In this document: in pieces, positions 34,529 to 43,178 of the stretch
Layout: every line of letters begins with the position of its first letter
Position numbering within the stretch: position 1 is the first letter of the stretch
Source: Chloroflexota bacterium
GTDB lineage: Bacteria; Chloroflexota; Dehalococcoidia; Lucifugimonadales; Lucifugimonadaceae
Assembly (NCBI GenBank): GCA_002730555.1
Contig: PCAM01000028.1
Coordinates: forward strand, 104,771 to 168,770
Length of the DNA: 64,000 nt
Direction of reading: 5' to 3'
Made by a program: the position numbers and the translations under genes
The notes under the pieces: generated by a model
Told to the model about the DNA's origin: nothing
The model's input: only the letters and a program-made list of their open reading frames with translations
The model's database searches: none

Positions 34529-35459
34529 CGGCTTCAAGATCGGCGTGAACCTGAGCGACGTAGCGGACACGGCGCGCCACGCGAAGCTCTCCGAAGACCT
34601 GGGATTTGATTTTGTCGGCGCCGGCGAGCACATCATGCGTGACGACCCCTCCGGCCCGACACAGATCGCCCTTTCCGCGCTTGCCGTCGCAGCCGGTGCT
34701 ACCGAGCGCGTGTCGCTGCTCAGTTCCATCGTGATCGCACCGCTCCACCATCCCGTTCTGCTTGCCAAAGAGGCGGCGGTGGTGGATCTGGCATCGGCCG
34801 GCCGCCTGATCCTGGGCATCGGCGTCGCAGGCGAGTTTCCGGCCGAATTCGAGGCGATGAACATCCCGGTCAATCAGCGCGGAACCCGTGCGGATGAGAC
34901 GATAGAAGTGGCACGCGCCATATGGTCCGGGCCGAACGCCAGCCACCACGGCAAACGGCATAACTTCGATGGGTTTACTCTTTCACCGGGTACACACAGT
35001 CCCGGCGGTCCGCCGATCTGGGCCGGGGGGCGCAGCGAGTCGGCGATGGAACGGGCGACGCGCGCGGGTGACGGCTGGTTGCCATACCTGTTTACGCCGT
35101 CGCAGTACGCCCGCGGCGCCGGGCAGGTCAGGGAGATGCTTGAGAAACGAGGACGCGGCGATGAAGCCGACTTCGGCTACGGTCTCCACCTGATGACTGC
35201 CCTTGGCTCCACCCACGAAAAGGCGCTGGATTCGGCGGCGAAGGGACTCTCGGAGGCATACCGCTACTCTGGAAGTTACGAGGATCTCGCCGAGCGCTAC
35301 GTGCTCCTCGGCCCTCCTGAGGAGGCCGCTGAGAGGATCAACGAGTTCCGAGAGGCAGGCGCGGGCCACATCCTGCTGAGCTGGGTGACGCCGTTTGATG
35401 AGATCGACGATCAGATAGCGATCGCTGGGGAGGGCTTGCTCCCGTTGTTACGCGGTTGA
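34518..35459 (+). CDS. LLM-class flavin-dependent oxidoreductase, probably F420-type
   Basis: Luciferase-like monooxygenase-family enzymes bind FMN or F420 in a TIM barrel. The 313-residue product opens FKIGVNLSDVADTARHAKLSE and has DLGFDFVGAGEHIM, TERVSLLSSIVIAPLHHPVL and RLILGIGVAGEFPAEF, typical for the F420-dependent branch. The start is GTG at 34518, inside the end of the Tag-like gene, which implies translational coupling. The substrate is unknown. A six-base-pair hairpin (35492-35507) follows the gene. Confidence 0.82.
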   Translation: MPDNGFKIGVNLSDVADTARHAKLSEDLGFDFVGAGEHIMRDDPSGPTQIALSALAVAAGATERVSLLSSIVIAPLHHPVLLAKEAAVVDLASAGRLILGIGVAGEFPAEFEAMNIPVNQRGTRADETIEVARAIWSGPNASHHGKRHNFDGFTLSPGTHSPGGPPIWAGGRSESAMERATRAGDGWLPYLFTPSQYARGAGQVREMLEKRGRGDEADFGYGLHLMTALGSTHEKALDSAAKGLSEAYRYSGSYEDLAERYVLLGPPEEAAERINEFREAGAGHILLSWVTPFDEIDDQIAIAGEGLLPLLRG

Positions 35460-35609
35460 CGTGGGAGCGGCGGACTTCCCGGGCGAACGCTGAGCCCTTT
35501 CGGGCTCCCGGGGCGATACCTAGAATGAGTTGAACCCGCCGGCAATTTGGAACCCGGGCCCGTATTCCCCTTATTTTAGGGGACCCGGCCTGACCAGACG
35601 AGGAGACCC

Positions 35610-36152
35610 TTGGCTGAAGAGCAACTTGTTGACCTCGGACTAGTGGATTCGATCAGAGCGGTGACCATCGGCGAACCGGGTCAACGGACCTTCAATATCA
35701 GTGCGCGCAGCTCGCGAGGGCAGGCCGTGATCTGGATGGAGAAGGACCAGCTTCTCCAGCTGTCGTTTGCGTTGCAACAGCTTTCGGAAAAACAGGAGCG
35801 GCCGGACTCCCCGTCCGCGTTCGCGCCGGAGTACGCGCATACCGGCGGACCGGTGTCGGTCGAGTTCAAGGCTGGGGACATGCGAGTCCGATACGACGGC
35901 GAGTCCGATGTGTTCACCGTCGAGGCCACGGATCCCGACCGCAGGGATGAAGAAGGCGACGCCGAGGAGGAGAGGGTGGCGGTCCAGTTCAGTTTTGGGC
36001 GTGCCGCCGCCGTGGGTGTCGCGGAGGAAGGGCAGAAGATCGTGGCCGCGGGGCGCCCGTATTGCCCTTACTGCCATAGCCCGATCGATCCGGATGGGCA
36101 TGTATGCCCCAGGTCGAACGGCCACAGCAAGTCGGGGATCCCGGTCGAGTAA
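35610..36152 (+). CDS. DUF3090 family protein
   Basis: The 180-residue product is a full DUF3090: VDLGLVDSIRAVTIGEPGQRTF at the N-terminus, IWMEKDQLLQLSFAL, and a C-terminal zinc-ribbon-like GRPYCPYCHSPIDPDGHVCP ending in RSNGH. The function is unknown. DUF3090 genes are typically next to SCO1664 genes in Actinobacteria and Chloroflexota, as here. The start is TTG at 35610, with GAGGAG about ten bases upstream. A TAGAAT at 35521-35526 may be the -10 box of this unit. Confidence 0.85.
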   Translation: MAEEQLVDLGLVDSIRAVTIGEPGQRTFNISARSSRGQAVIWMEKDQLLQLSFALQQLSEKQERPDSPSAFAPEYAHTGGPVSVEFKAGDMRVRYDGESDVFTVEATDPDRRDEEGDAEEERVAVQFSFGRAAAVGVAEEGQKIVAAGRPYCPYCHSPIDPDGHVCPRSNGHSKSGIPVE

Positions 36153-36200
36153 CGGCGCGAATTGGTAACTCGGTACCCTCAACCGCTCCAGGGAAACCCG

Positions 36201-36992
36201 ATGACTCTGCAAGACGCCTTCAACGCACCTAGAGGACCGGGCTTTGACGGCCGATCCGAGGACGACGTGCTGGGGCTGTTGCAGACATCCGAGATCGGCG
36301 AGATCGGCCTCCACCCGAACGGCTCCAACTACGTATTCATCGTGCGGTTTGAGGCGGATCTCGGTGGGGACGTGCCGCTGCTCGGAGTATACAAACCGCA
36401 ATCGGGAGAGCGCCCCTTAAGAGACTTCCCGCGTGGCCTGCACAAGCGCGAACGGGCGTCGTATCTACTGAGCCGCACCCTGGGTTGGCCCGCCATTCCG
36501 CCGACGGTGATACGCGACGGACCGCACGGCGAGGGCAGTGTGCAGTTGTTCATCCACGCCGATTCCGAGGAGACCTATTTCACGATGCGTGAGGGGCCGG
36601 AGTTCTCCGGTCAGTTCGAGCCGATCGCCGGGTTTGATGTCGTCGTCAACAACGCGGACCGCAAGGGCGGCGCCTGCCTCAAGGATGCAGACGGCAAGAT
36701 CTGGGCCATCGACCAGGGCCTTACGTTCAATCCCTACGCACGCGTACGAACGGTGATGTTCGAGTTCTGCGGGGAGCCCTTCAGCCCACACCTGGTTGAA
36801 AGCCTGGAAAGGCTTCGTGCCGGGCTGGCGTCTGCGGATACGGGCCCTGATGAGGCCCTGATCGCTGAACTGAAGGCGGTGCTTTCGCAGGGCGACTTTG
36901 ACGGGCTACGCGAGCGGATCGACACGATCCTTGATGATCCGGTCTTCCCGATGCTGGACGAGTACTACAATGTCCCGTGGCCGCTGGTCTGA
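36201..36992 (+). CDS. SCO1664 family protein (PI3/4-kinase-like fold)
   Basis: The 263-residue product has SNYVFIVRFEADLGGDVPLLGVYKP with a likely nucleotide-binding Lys, RASYLLSRTLGWPAIPPTV, and the kinase-like loop GFDVVVNNADRKGGACLKD followed by IWAIDQGLTFNPYARVRTV, which recalls the catalytic D-x-N-x and DxG positions of phosphatidylinositol-kinase-related proteins. The substrate is unknown. ATG 36201 has AGGGA upstream and is preferred to the extension to 36162. It follows the DUF3090 gene by 48 bases, a conserved pairing that implies a shared process. Confidence 0.85.
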   Translation: MTLQDAFNAPRGPGFDGRSEDDVLGLLQTSEIGEIGLHPNGSNYVFIVRFEADLGGDVPLLGVYKPQSGERPLRDFPRGLHKRERASYLLSRTLGWPAIPPTVIRDGPHGEGSVQLFIHADSEETYFTMREGPEFSGQFEPIAGFDVVVNNADRKGGACLKDADGKIWAIDQGLTFNPYARVRTVMFEFCGEPFSPHLVESLERLRAGLASADTGPDEALIAELKAVLSQGDFDGLRERIDTILDDPVFPMLDEYYNVPWPLV

Positions 36993-37008
36993 GCGTCCTG
37001 CCCCGTAA

Positions 37009-37980
37009 CTAAACGGCGCTGAACGGTAACTCCACCACCACGACCGGGCCGTTAACACCCTCCAGCATGGTGCCGGGTTTGGCGTGCGCTTTGCGGACAT
37101 ACGCCAGCGCTATTTCTCGCCCGAGCGAACGCGACACCACGGTGGACGTAATTCGGCCGATCTCGCGTTCGCCTGCTTTCAGTGCCGAATCAACCGAGAG
37201 TTCGGCCCCCGACTCCGACATAAGGCCAACGAGCTGGCGCTGGACCTTTTCATAAGTGTCCAGGCGGGCGATCACTTCCTGCCCCATGTAGCAACCCTTG
37301 CTGAAGCTGACATACGCCTCGAGTCCCGCCTCGAGCGGATTGGCATCGTCGGTGAGCTCACGGACGCGGGCGGGCAGGCCTCGCTCAACACGGAGCACGT
37401 CGAAGGCGTCCTCGCTGGACGGCATGCCGCCCGCGGCCAAGAGCGCATCCCAGACATCGCCGGCGCGTTCGCCCTGATCGACAAGTACTTCGTAAGACGG
37501 CAGAGATGGACCTGGCACGTGTGCGATCTCGACCGGGACCCCGCCGATCTCGGCGGCAATCATCCGGTCGGGTTCCGGCAGGGGAACGCCCAGATCGACC
37601 GCCTTCGGGCCGGATATGGTTATCTGGGCTGAACTCTCGGTCGTGACGGTGAACCCACAATCCTCGCCGAAGTTGTACTTATCCAGCCATCCAGTGACGG
37701 AGTTTTCGGCGCCCGTGCCGGTCAAGATGATGCTCTCGGTGGCAGAGCGGCGCACGATGGTGAGCAGCTCCTTCACGCGGCCGGCGTCCGATGTGAGGAT
37801 CGTAACCACAACATCGCCGTCGGCCAGCCCGACGGTTTCGTTGGTGGAGAAGCGGTTGATCAGATCAAACGCGTCGGCACCGGTGGCTACGACGCGTCCC
37901 ATGTGAGAGCGGTCCAGGAGGGCGACGCCCGTCGCAAGCGCGTCGTGTCCAGCTTCGATGTTTGTGGAACTCACCAGCAT
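37009..37980 (-). CDS. ygfZ: YgfZ/GcvT-fold folate-binding protein for Fe-S assembly
   Basis: YgfZ proteins bind folate and help some iron-sulfur enzymes keep their clusters. The 323-residue product has the GcvT fold and the diagnostic FSKGCYMGQEVIARLDTYEK, which contains the invariant K-G-C-Y-x-G-Q-E with its reactive Cys. The start is ATG at 37980. It lies eight bases downstream of the IscA/ErpA-like gene on the same strand, so the two form an Fe-S operon from the promoter at 38424-38452. Confidence 0.9.
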   Translation of the reverse strand: MLVSSTNIEAGHDALATGVALLDRSHMGRVVATGADAFDLINRFSTNETVGLADGDVVVTILTSDAGRVKELLTIVRRSATESIILTGTGAENSVTGWLDKYNFGEDCGFTVTTESSAQITISGPKAVDLGVPLPEPDRMIAAEIGGVPVEIAHVPGPSLPSYEVLVDQGERAGDVWDALLAAGGMPSSEDAFDVLRVERGLPARVRELTDDANPLEAGLEAYVSFSKGCYMGQEVIARLDTYEKVQRQLVGLMSESGAELSVDSALKAGEREIGRITSTVVSRSLGREIALAYVRKAHAKPGTMLEGVNGPVVVVELPFSAV

Positions 37981-37988
37981 GGTGCCAC

Positions 37989-38348
37989 CTAGGCGGAGAA
38001 CGAATCGCCGCAGCCGCAGGTCTTGGTGGCGTTCGGGTTCTTAAAGACGAATCCCTTGCCGTTCAGTCCGTCCGAGAAATCGAGCTCGGTGCCGGCCAAG
38101 TACACGTAGCTCATCTTCGGGACGTACAACTCCAGATCGTGGTGGACAATCACTTTGTCGTCCGATCCCGGGCCGTCCACGATGTCGAGCACGTACTCGA
38201 GGCCAGAACAACCGCCACCTTTGACGGCGACTTTGAGGCCGAACCGGTCCTTGCCGTCACGGGCCGCGTACTCCTTCACCTTTGAAGCTGCCGTCTCAGT
38301 GATGAAGATCGTGTTCACGGGGATTGCGGGTTTGGAAGCGCTGACCAA
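37989..38348 (-). CDS. IscA/ErpA-type (HesB-like) iron-sulfur carrier
   Basis: The A-type carrier hands [4Fe-4S] or [2Fe-2S] clusters to target proteins. The 119-residue product has the three cluster Cys: GGGCSGLEYVLDIV and KTCGCGDSFS near the end. The length is normal. The start is TTG at 38348, with AGGAGG 6 bases upstream giving MVSASKPAIPVNTI. It is the first gene of the two-gene unit with ygfZ. Whether it is ErpA or IscA cannot be told. Confidence 0.9.
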   Translation of the reverse strand: MVSASKPAIPVNTIFITETAASKVKEYAARDGKDRFGLKVAVKGGGCSGLEYVLDIVDGPGSDDKVIVHHDLELYVPKMSYVYLAGTELDFSDGLNGKGFVFKNPNATKTCGCGDSFSA

Positions 38349-38423
38349 CGGAGCCTCCTGGCGACGAGCACCCCGGATTTAGTTACCGGGATCGGGTACG
38401 AATTCGCGTAAAATCTTGAACCC

Positions 38424-38452
38424 ATTCTAGCTTTGAGGCGCAAATCGGTCAA
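38424..38452 (-). promoter_or_regulatory. Promoter of the IscA/ErpA-ygfZ unit
   Basis: On the minus strand TTGACC (38447-38452), 17 bases, and TAGAAT (38424-38429), close to a consensus housekeeping promoter. On the plus strand a separate TAGAAT (38480-38485) could serve hisH, but its -35 region is poor. Confidence 0.65.
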
Positions 38453-38558
38453 AGAGGGCTGCACGAACCTGTAATGGCCTAGAATGTAAGCCCGAATCCG
38501 CCACACAGGTAACTTTCCCAGGACCCCTCCCAAATCCGGGTATGAAACAGAGATCGCA

Positions 38559-39266
38559 TTGTCGAACCAGCAACCCCAGCAATCCCACGGATCTGACAGG
38601 CCGCGAATCGCGGTGATCAACCACCGGGCGGCGAATATCCACAGCGTCAGCAAGGCGTTAGAGCGTTGCGGCGCGGACGTTGTCGTAACGGACTCCGCTC
38701 AAGAGTTACTGGAGGTGGACGGCGCGGTACTTCCCGGAGTCGGTGCCGCTGATGCCGCGATGCGGACGCTCGGGGAGTTGAACCTTATCGAGCCCATCCG
38801 GGAGTTCGCACGCTCGGGCAGGCCCCTGTTGTCCATTTGCCTGGGGATGCAACTGCTTTTCCCGGATTCGGAGGAAGGTGATCTGGCGGGGCTAGGCCTT
38901 GTCGACGGGCGTGTATCCCTGTTCGATATCAAAGAACCAGTCGGCGACGGACCACGCCTCAAGGTGCCCCACATGGGCTGGAACTCCGTGAAGTTCACGG
39001 CCAACGATGCGGACCGACACCCGGTCTTTCGTGGGATACCGGACGGATCGTACTTTTACTTCGTCCACAGTTTCCACTGCCTGCCGTCCGAAACGGGAGA
39101 AATCGCCGCTATAACCGAGTACGGCGGCCCGGTTTGCGCCATCGTGGTGAAAGACCAGCTCATTGCGACGCAGTTCCACCCGGAGAAAAGTGCGGACCTG
39201 GGTCTCAAGATCTACACGAATTTCGTGCGGCACGTAGCCGAAATGGCCGCGGCCCGGGTGGTGTGA
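38559..39266 (+). CDS. hisH: Imidazole glycerol phosphate synthase, glutaminase subunit
   Basis: HisH makes ammonia from glutamine for HisF in histidine synthesis. The 235-residue product has the nucleophile elbow LLSICLGMQLLF with catalytic Cys, and the His-Glu pair in TQFHPEKSADLG. PRIAVINHRAANIHSVSKAL is the normal N-terminus, with a 14-residue lead from the TTG start at 38559. The motif around residues 60-70 reads GVGAADAAM, slightly unlike the usual GaFxdxM. First gene of the his cluster, 37 bases before hisA. Confidence 0.9.
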   Translation: MSNQQPQQSHGSDRPRIAVINHRAANIHSVSKALERCGADVVVTDSAQELLEVDGAVLPGVGAADAAMRTLGELNLIEPIREFARSGRPLLSICLGMQLLFPDSEEGDLAGLGLVDGRVSLFDIKEPVGDGPRLKVPHMGWNSVKFTANDADRHPVFRGIPDGSYFYFVHSFHCLPSETGEIAAITEYGGPVCAIVVKDQLIATQFHPEKSADLGLKIYTNFVRHVAEMAAARVV

Positions 39267-39303
39267 CCTTGCCTTCCCTCGGTAACCAGGAGAGCGCCAC
39301 ACG

Positions 39304-40029
39304 ATGGACGTGATCCCGGCGATAGACCTGCACGGCGGCAAGTGCGTCCGCCTGCACCAGGGCGACTACTCGCGCGAAACAGTGTTCGATGTCGATCCGC
39401 TGGCCGTGCTGCGGCGTTTCGAGGCCGCCGGCGCCACGCGGGTCAACGTGGTGGACCTGGATGGTGCGCGCGATGGGATCCGCTCGAACGCGGGTGTGGT
39501 CGCAGACATGGCGGCTACGGCAACTATCCCCCTGCAGATTTCGGGCGGCATACGTGACGCTGAGACGGCGGCGGCACTGGTCAAGGACGGTGTGGCGCGG
39601 GTCGTGTTTGGCACGGCTGCGGTCGAGGCGCCGGACGAGGTGGAATCCGCTATCGGCGAACTAGGAACGGAACGCGTGGTGGTTGGGATAGACGCCAGGG
39701 ACGGTGTGGTGGCGACACGCGGTTGGATGGCTGCCTCGGACGTGCGTGTACTGGATATGGTGCGGAAGATGGCGGATATGGGCGTTTCGCGCATCCAGTA
39801 CACCGACATTAATCGCGACGCGACGATGGCGCACCCCAACTTTGAGGCGGCGGCGGAACTACTGGACAACACCACTTGCCGTATCCTTATAGCTGGTGGC
39901 ATCTCTTCCATCGAAGACCTGCTCAGACTGAAGGAGCTGGGCGTCGATGGGGCGGTGTTGGGCCAGGCGATCTATACCGGCGCAATTGATCTGGCGGAGG
40001 CCGTATCCACGATCAAGGCGCACTCCTGA
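39304..40029 (+). CDS. hisA: Phosphoribosylformimino-AICAR ribotide isomerase
   Basis: HisA is the TIM-barrel isomerase that converts ProFAR to PRFAR. The 241-residue product opens MDVIPAIDLHGGKCVRLHQG with the base Asp, and has NVVDLDGARDG, RVVVGIDARDG with the second Asp, and ILIAGGISSIEDLLRL at the phosphate loop. ATG at 39304 after CAGGAG. Lies between hisH and a methyltransferase gene. Confidence 0.93.
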   Translation: MDVIPAIDLHGGKCVRLHQGDYSRETVFDVDPLAVLRRFEAAGATRVNVVDLDGARDGIRSNAGVVADMAATATIPLQISGGIRDAETAAALVKDGVARVVFGTAAVEAPDEVESAIGELGTERVVVGIDARDGVVATRGWMAASDVRVLDMVRKMADMGVSRIQYTDINRDATMAHPNFEAAAELLDNTTCRILIAGGISSIEDLLRLKELGVDGAVLGQAIYTGAIDLAEAVSTIKAHS

Positions 40030-40064
40030 ACACTCACTGAACACCCGTAGAGATAAATACTTTT

Positions 40065-40634
40065 ATGCCCACAAAGTTCCCGGTCGAACACGCTGACGTT
40101 TTGCTCTCCAAGTCGGACCCAGGCGCCGTCGACCCGAATCTCCTTATCGCCGAGCTGCCGATACGCACCGATATGAAGGTCGCAGACGTCGGTTCTGGCC
40201 CCGGCTACTTCAGCTTGCCGCTCGCCAAGTACCTGTACGACGGGACGGTGTACGCTGTCGATGTGCAGCAGGGCATGCTTGATATCGTCGAATCGCAGGC
40301 GGAAGTGATGAGAGTTAACAACATCGAACTGATGTTGTCGAAGGAGACCAAGATTCCGCTCGACGACGAGAGCGTCGATGTCGCGCTCCTCTCAAACGTT
40401 CTGCACGAAACCTCTTCCCCGACCCGCTTTATCCGTGACGTGTCTCGCATCGTCAAAAAGGGCGGCTGGATAGCGATCATGGAATGGAAGAAGGAAGAGA
40501 CAAAATCAGGCCCGCCGCTGAAAGAGCGAATCGCCCTGGAGGATGTCGAGAAGTTGATCGGGAAGATCGATTTGCCAATCAAGGCCAGGCGTTTGATCGG
40601 TACCTCCAGGTACCTGATCCTGGTCGAAAAGTAG
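40065..40634 (+). CDS. Class I SAM-dependent methyltransferase
   Basis: The SAM-binding motif I is VADVGSGPGYFSLPLA (about 39-54), motif II ends AVDVQQGM, and the later VALLSNVLHETSSP is the usual motif IV. The 189-residue product has no extra domain. The target is unknown. It sits inside the his cluster, 35 bases after hisA and six bases before hisF, so it is certainly cotranscribed with them. Upstream GATAAATACTTTT has no ribosome-binding site, so translation may depend on coupling. Confidence 0.82.
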   Translation: MPTKFPVEHADVLLSKSDPGAVDPNLLIAELPIRTDMKVADVGSGPGYFSLPLAKYLYDGTVYAVDVQQGMLDIVESQAEVMRVNNIELMLSKETKIPLDDESVDVALLSNVLHETSSPTRFIRDVSRIVKKGGWIAIMEWKKEETKSGPPLKERIALEDVEKLIGKIDLPIKARRLIGTSRYLILVEK

Positions 40635-40640
40635 GGCGGA

Positions 40641-41459
40641 GTGCTCGCCCACCGAATCATCCCGTGCCTGGATATCGACAGCGGCCGGGTCGTCAAAGGC
40701 GTCAGTTTCGTTAGCCTGCGTGATGCTGGCGATCCCGCTGCAATGGCCCGTTTTTACAACGACGCCGGCGCCGATGAGCTGGTCTTCCTGGACATCACCG
40801 CCAGCTCGGACGACCGCGACACGATGGTAGATGTGGTGCGACGCGTCTCGTCCGAGGTCTTCATCCCTCTAACGGTCGGCGGCGGGTTGCGGTCGGTCGC
40901 TGATATCCGCCGCATGCTTGAGGCCGGTGCAGACAAGGTTTCCTTGAACACCGCCGCCATCAATCGCCCGGAATTGATCCAAGAAGCCTCCGCCGAGTTC
41001 GGCGCACAGTGCATCGTGCTCGCCATCGACGCCAAGCGGCTTGAAGCGCAGAGCGCTGTTGCTCTTGATGACCGCCCGGACCTTGGCGCTCAGTCGTCCT
41101 GGCGCGTGTTCACCCACGGCGGGCGAAACGCCACGGCGCTGGATGCGGTGAAATGGGCGCGCTGCGGGGCGGAGTTGGGCGCCGGGGAAATCCTCATAAC
41201 CAGCATGGACACCGACGGCCAGAAGGACGGGTACGATCTGGAGCTTCTGCGCGCCATCTCAGACTCGGTCAGCATCCCGGTGATCGCTAGCGGCGGCGCG
41301 GGAAACCTAGACCACATGTACGACGCCCTGCACGAAGGACATTCCGACGCCGTGCTGGCGGCAAGTATCTTCCACTTCGGTGAATACACCGTGGCCGAGG
41401 CCAAGCAGTATCTGGCGGACCGCGGACTTCCGATGCGCCCGGCGACTACCCTGGCGTAG
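40641..41459 (+). CDS. hisF: Imidazole glycerol phosphate synthase, cyclase subunit
   Basis: HisF uses ammonia from HisH to form imidazole glycerol phosphate and AICAR. The 272-residue product has [20 protein letters not shown] with Asp11-type acid, [23 protein letters not shown] with the following long loop, and [16 protein letters not shown]. The loop after VLAIDAK has extra residues ([19 protein letters not shown]), making the protein some 15 longer than the common 255. The start is GTG at 40641. Confidence 0.93.
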   Translation: MLAHRIIPCLDIDSGRVVKGVSFVSLRDAGDPAAMARFYNDAGADELVFLDITASSDDRDTMVDVVRRVSSEVFIPLTVGGGLRSVADIRRMLEAGADKVSLNTAAINRPELIQEASAEFGAQCIVLAIDAKRLEAQSAVALDDRPDLGAQSSWRVFTHGGRNATALDAVKWARCGAELGAGEILITSMDTDGQKDGYDLELLRAISDSVSIPVIASGGAGNLDHMYDALHEGHSDAVLAASIFHFGEYTVAEAKQYLADRGLPMRPATTLA

Positions 41460-41532
41460 CTTTACCTATATAACCCCATAACCCGTAATACCTCGCTCGG
41501 TGGCGGCGCATAGAAGGAACCGCAGTTCCAAC

Positions 41533-42264
41533 ATGAAATTACTCCGGAAACCCGATGCCATCATGTTCGACGTGTACGACACGTTGTTCTTGAACGACCC
41601 CGATGCATGGCAACGCGCCTTCCAGCAGATCGCCGAGGAGCAGGGCCTGGACATCACCGGCACGGAACTGTGGACCCGCTGGAAGAAGTTCGAGGTCGGC
41701 TTTCGTGTCTGGCGCACGAACATGGACGACCCTGACAGCTCGCCGCGGTTCAAAAGCTACGAGACGGCGTGGCGGGAGTGCTTTGAGAGGGTGTTCGAGG
41801 AGGACAAGATCTCGGGTAACGCGGCCAACGCTGCCCGCCGGTCCGTCACCCACATGGCGCACCGGAACCCGTTCCCAGAGACGGTGCGGGCGCTTTCAGA
41901 GCTCAGCAGTCGGGTCCCGCTGGGTGTGTTCTCAAACGCCGACGATGCCTTTCTGCGACCGATGCTCGACGAATACGGCCTCACCTCGAAATTCGAGGTG
42001 ATCGAGTCGTCCGAATCCGCCGCCGTTTACAAACCGCATCCCGGGGCGTTCAGACATATGTTTACGGCGATGGACGTCCAACCGAGCCGCGCCTGGTACG
42101 TCGGCGACCATCTGTACGACGATATCCGCGGCGGCTCCGAGGTCGGCGCAAAGGCGATCTGGATAAACCGGAACGAAGCGAAGCGCGGGCCTGAAGACGC
42201 TAAACCGGCGTACGAGATAACCAGTTTGATGGAACTCGTGGAAATGTTTGACCGCTCCGCCTAA
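41533..42264 (+). CDS. HAD-superfamily hydrolase, haloacid-dehalogenase-like
   Basis: The 243-residue product has the nucleophile motif MFDVYDTLFLND, with Tyr where phosphatases have the second Asp, as in 2-haloacid dehalogenases. Motif II is PLGVFSNADDAF, motif III the Lys of AVYKPHPGAF, and motif IV WYVGDHLYDDIRGGSEVG. ATG 41533 is taken over GTG 41500 because homology starts there. It lies between hisF and hisIE, so a histidinol-phosphatase role is conceivable, but the Asp-to-Tyr change argues for caution. Confidence 0.8.
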   Translation: MKLLRKPDAIMFDVYDTLFLNDPDAWQRAFQQIAEEQGLDITGTELWTRWKKFEVGFRVWRTNMDDPDSSPRFKSYETAWRECFERVFEEDKISGNAANAARRSVTHMAHRNPFPETVRALSELSSRVPLGVFSNADDAFLRPMLDEYGLTSKFEVIESSESAAVYKPHPGAFRHMFTAMDVQPSRAWYVGDHLYDDIRGGSEVGAKAIWINRNEAKRGPEDAKPAYEITSLMELVEMFDRSA

Positions 42265-42445
42265 CAGGCGCGGGCCGGTTTATTTGGGACAGGTACCGCC
42301 TGGATTATTTCGGAATACGTTTCGGCGTAATTGACTCTTCGCCCGTTACATTCGATCTGATATTTTCCACTTAAGATTTCTCGAAACCCGAACGAATCAG
42401 GCTCTGCCTGTGCCTGTGCCGGCGCTGGAGCTGGAGGGAAACAAG

Positions 42446-43087
42446 ATGGCGGCGACTCTGACTTTTGACGACAGGGGCCTGATCCCGGCGATCGTGCAAG
42501 ACGCCGGAGACGGCCGCGTGCTCACGCTGGCCTACATGGACGCCGAAGCCCTGCGACTGACCCTGGAAGGGCCGACCGTCTGGTTTTACAGCCGGAGCCG
42601 CCAGGAGCTGTGGCACAAGGGTGAGACCTCAGGCAACTACCTGAAGGTCCGCTCCGTGTCGCTTGATTGCGACGGGGACGCGATCGTGGTCAAGGCCGAG
42701 CCAGCCGGGCCTGCCTGCCACACCGGCGAGACAAGCTGCTTCCACACCGATCTGGATTCCAGTGGACTGGCCGGGGCTCAATCGGTCGAACGGATCGGCC
42801 CGGGGGAGATCGCACAGTTGTTCGCCGTGATCGAAGACCGAAAGGCCAATCCGACGGAGGGCTCCTACACGGCCGAGTTGTTCAAAGACGGCGTGGACCG
42901 CATCGCACAGAAGGTGGTGGAGGAAGCGGGCGAAACGGCGATCGCCGGGGTGCGCGGACAACACGAGAGGATCGCTTCTGAGGTTGCCGACATGCTCTAT
43001 CACACGCTCGTGATGATGTCGGCTACGGATGTCGCCCCGGACGCCGTGTGGACGGAACTACGCTCCCGCCGGCCCGGTCGGGCTTAA
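42446..43087 (+). CDS. hisI: Bifunctional phosphoribosyl-AMP cyclohydrolase / phosphoribosyl-ATP pyrophosphatase
   Basis: HisIE catalyses steps 2 and 3 of histidine synthesis. Residues 1-115 are the cyclohydrolase ([40 protein letters not shown] with zinc ligands). Residues ~118-210 are the pyrophosphohydrolase ([13 protein letters not shown] and [24 protein letters not shown]). ATG 42446 has GGAGGG eight bases before it and is preferred to the extension to 42410. It is separated from the HAD gene by 181 bases, so it may have its own promoter. Confidence 0.92.
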   Translation: MAATLTFDDRGLIPAIVQDAGDGRVLTLAYMDAEALRLTLEGPTVWFYSRSRQELWHKGETSGNYLKVRSVSLDCDGDAIVVKAEPAGPACHTGETSCFHTDLDSSGLAGAQSVERIGPGEIAQLFAVIEDRKANPTEGSYTAELFKDGVDRIAQKVVEEAGETAIAGVRGQHERIASEVADMLYHTLVMMSATDVAPDAVWTELRSRRPGRA

Positions 43088-43178
43088 ATCGAAAGGGACT
43101 TTAAGAGCGACGCGGGTCACATACGGTATTTCTGAGTTTGAGGTTCGCGGGCGTCGGGGGGCGCCGCGTTCCTCAACT

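Noticed and set aside
35492..35507. gagccc-tttc-gggctc hairpin after the flavin oxidoreductase
   Set aside because: Six base pairs with no T-run; too weak to call a terminator or a REP copy.
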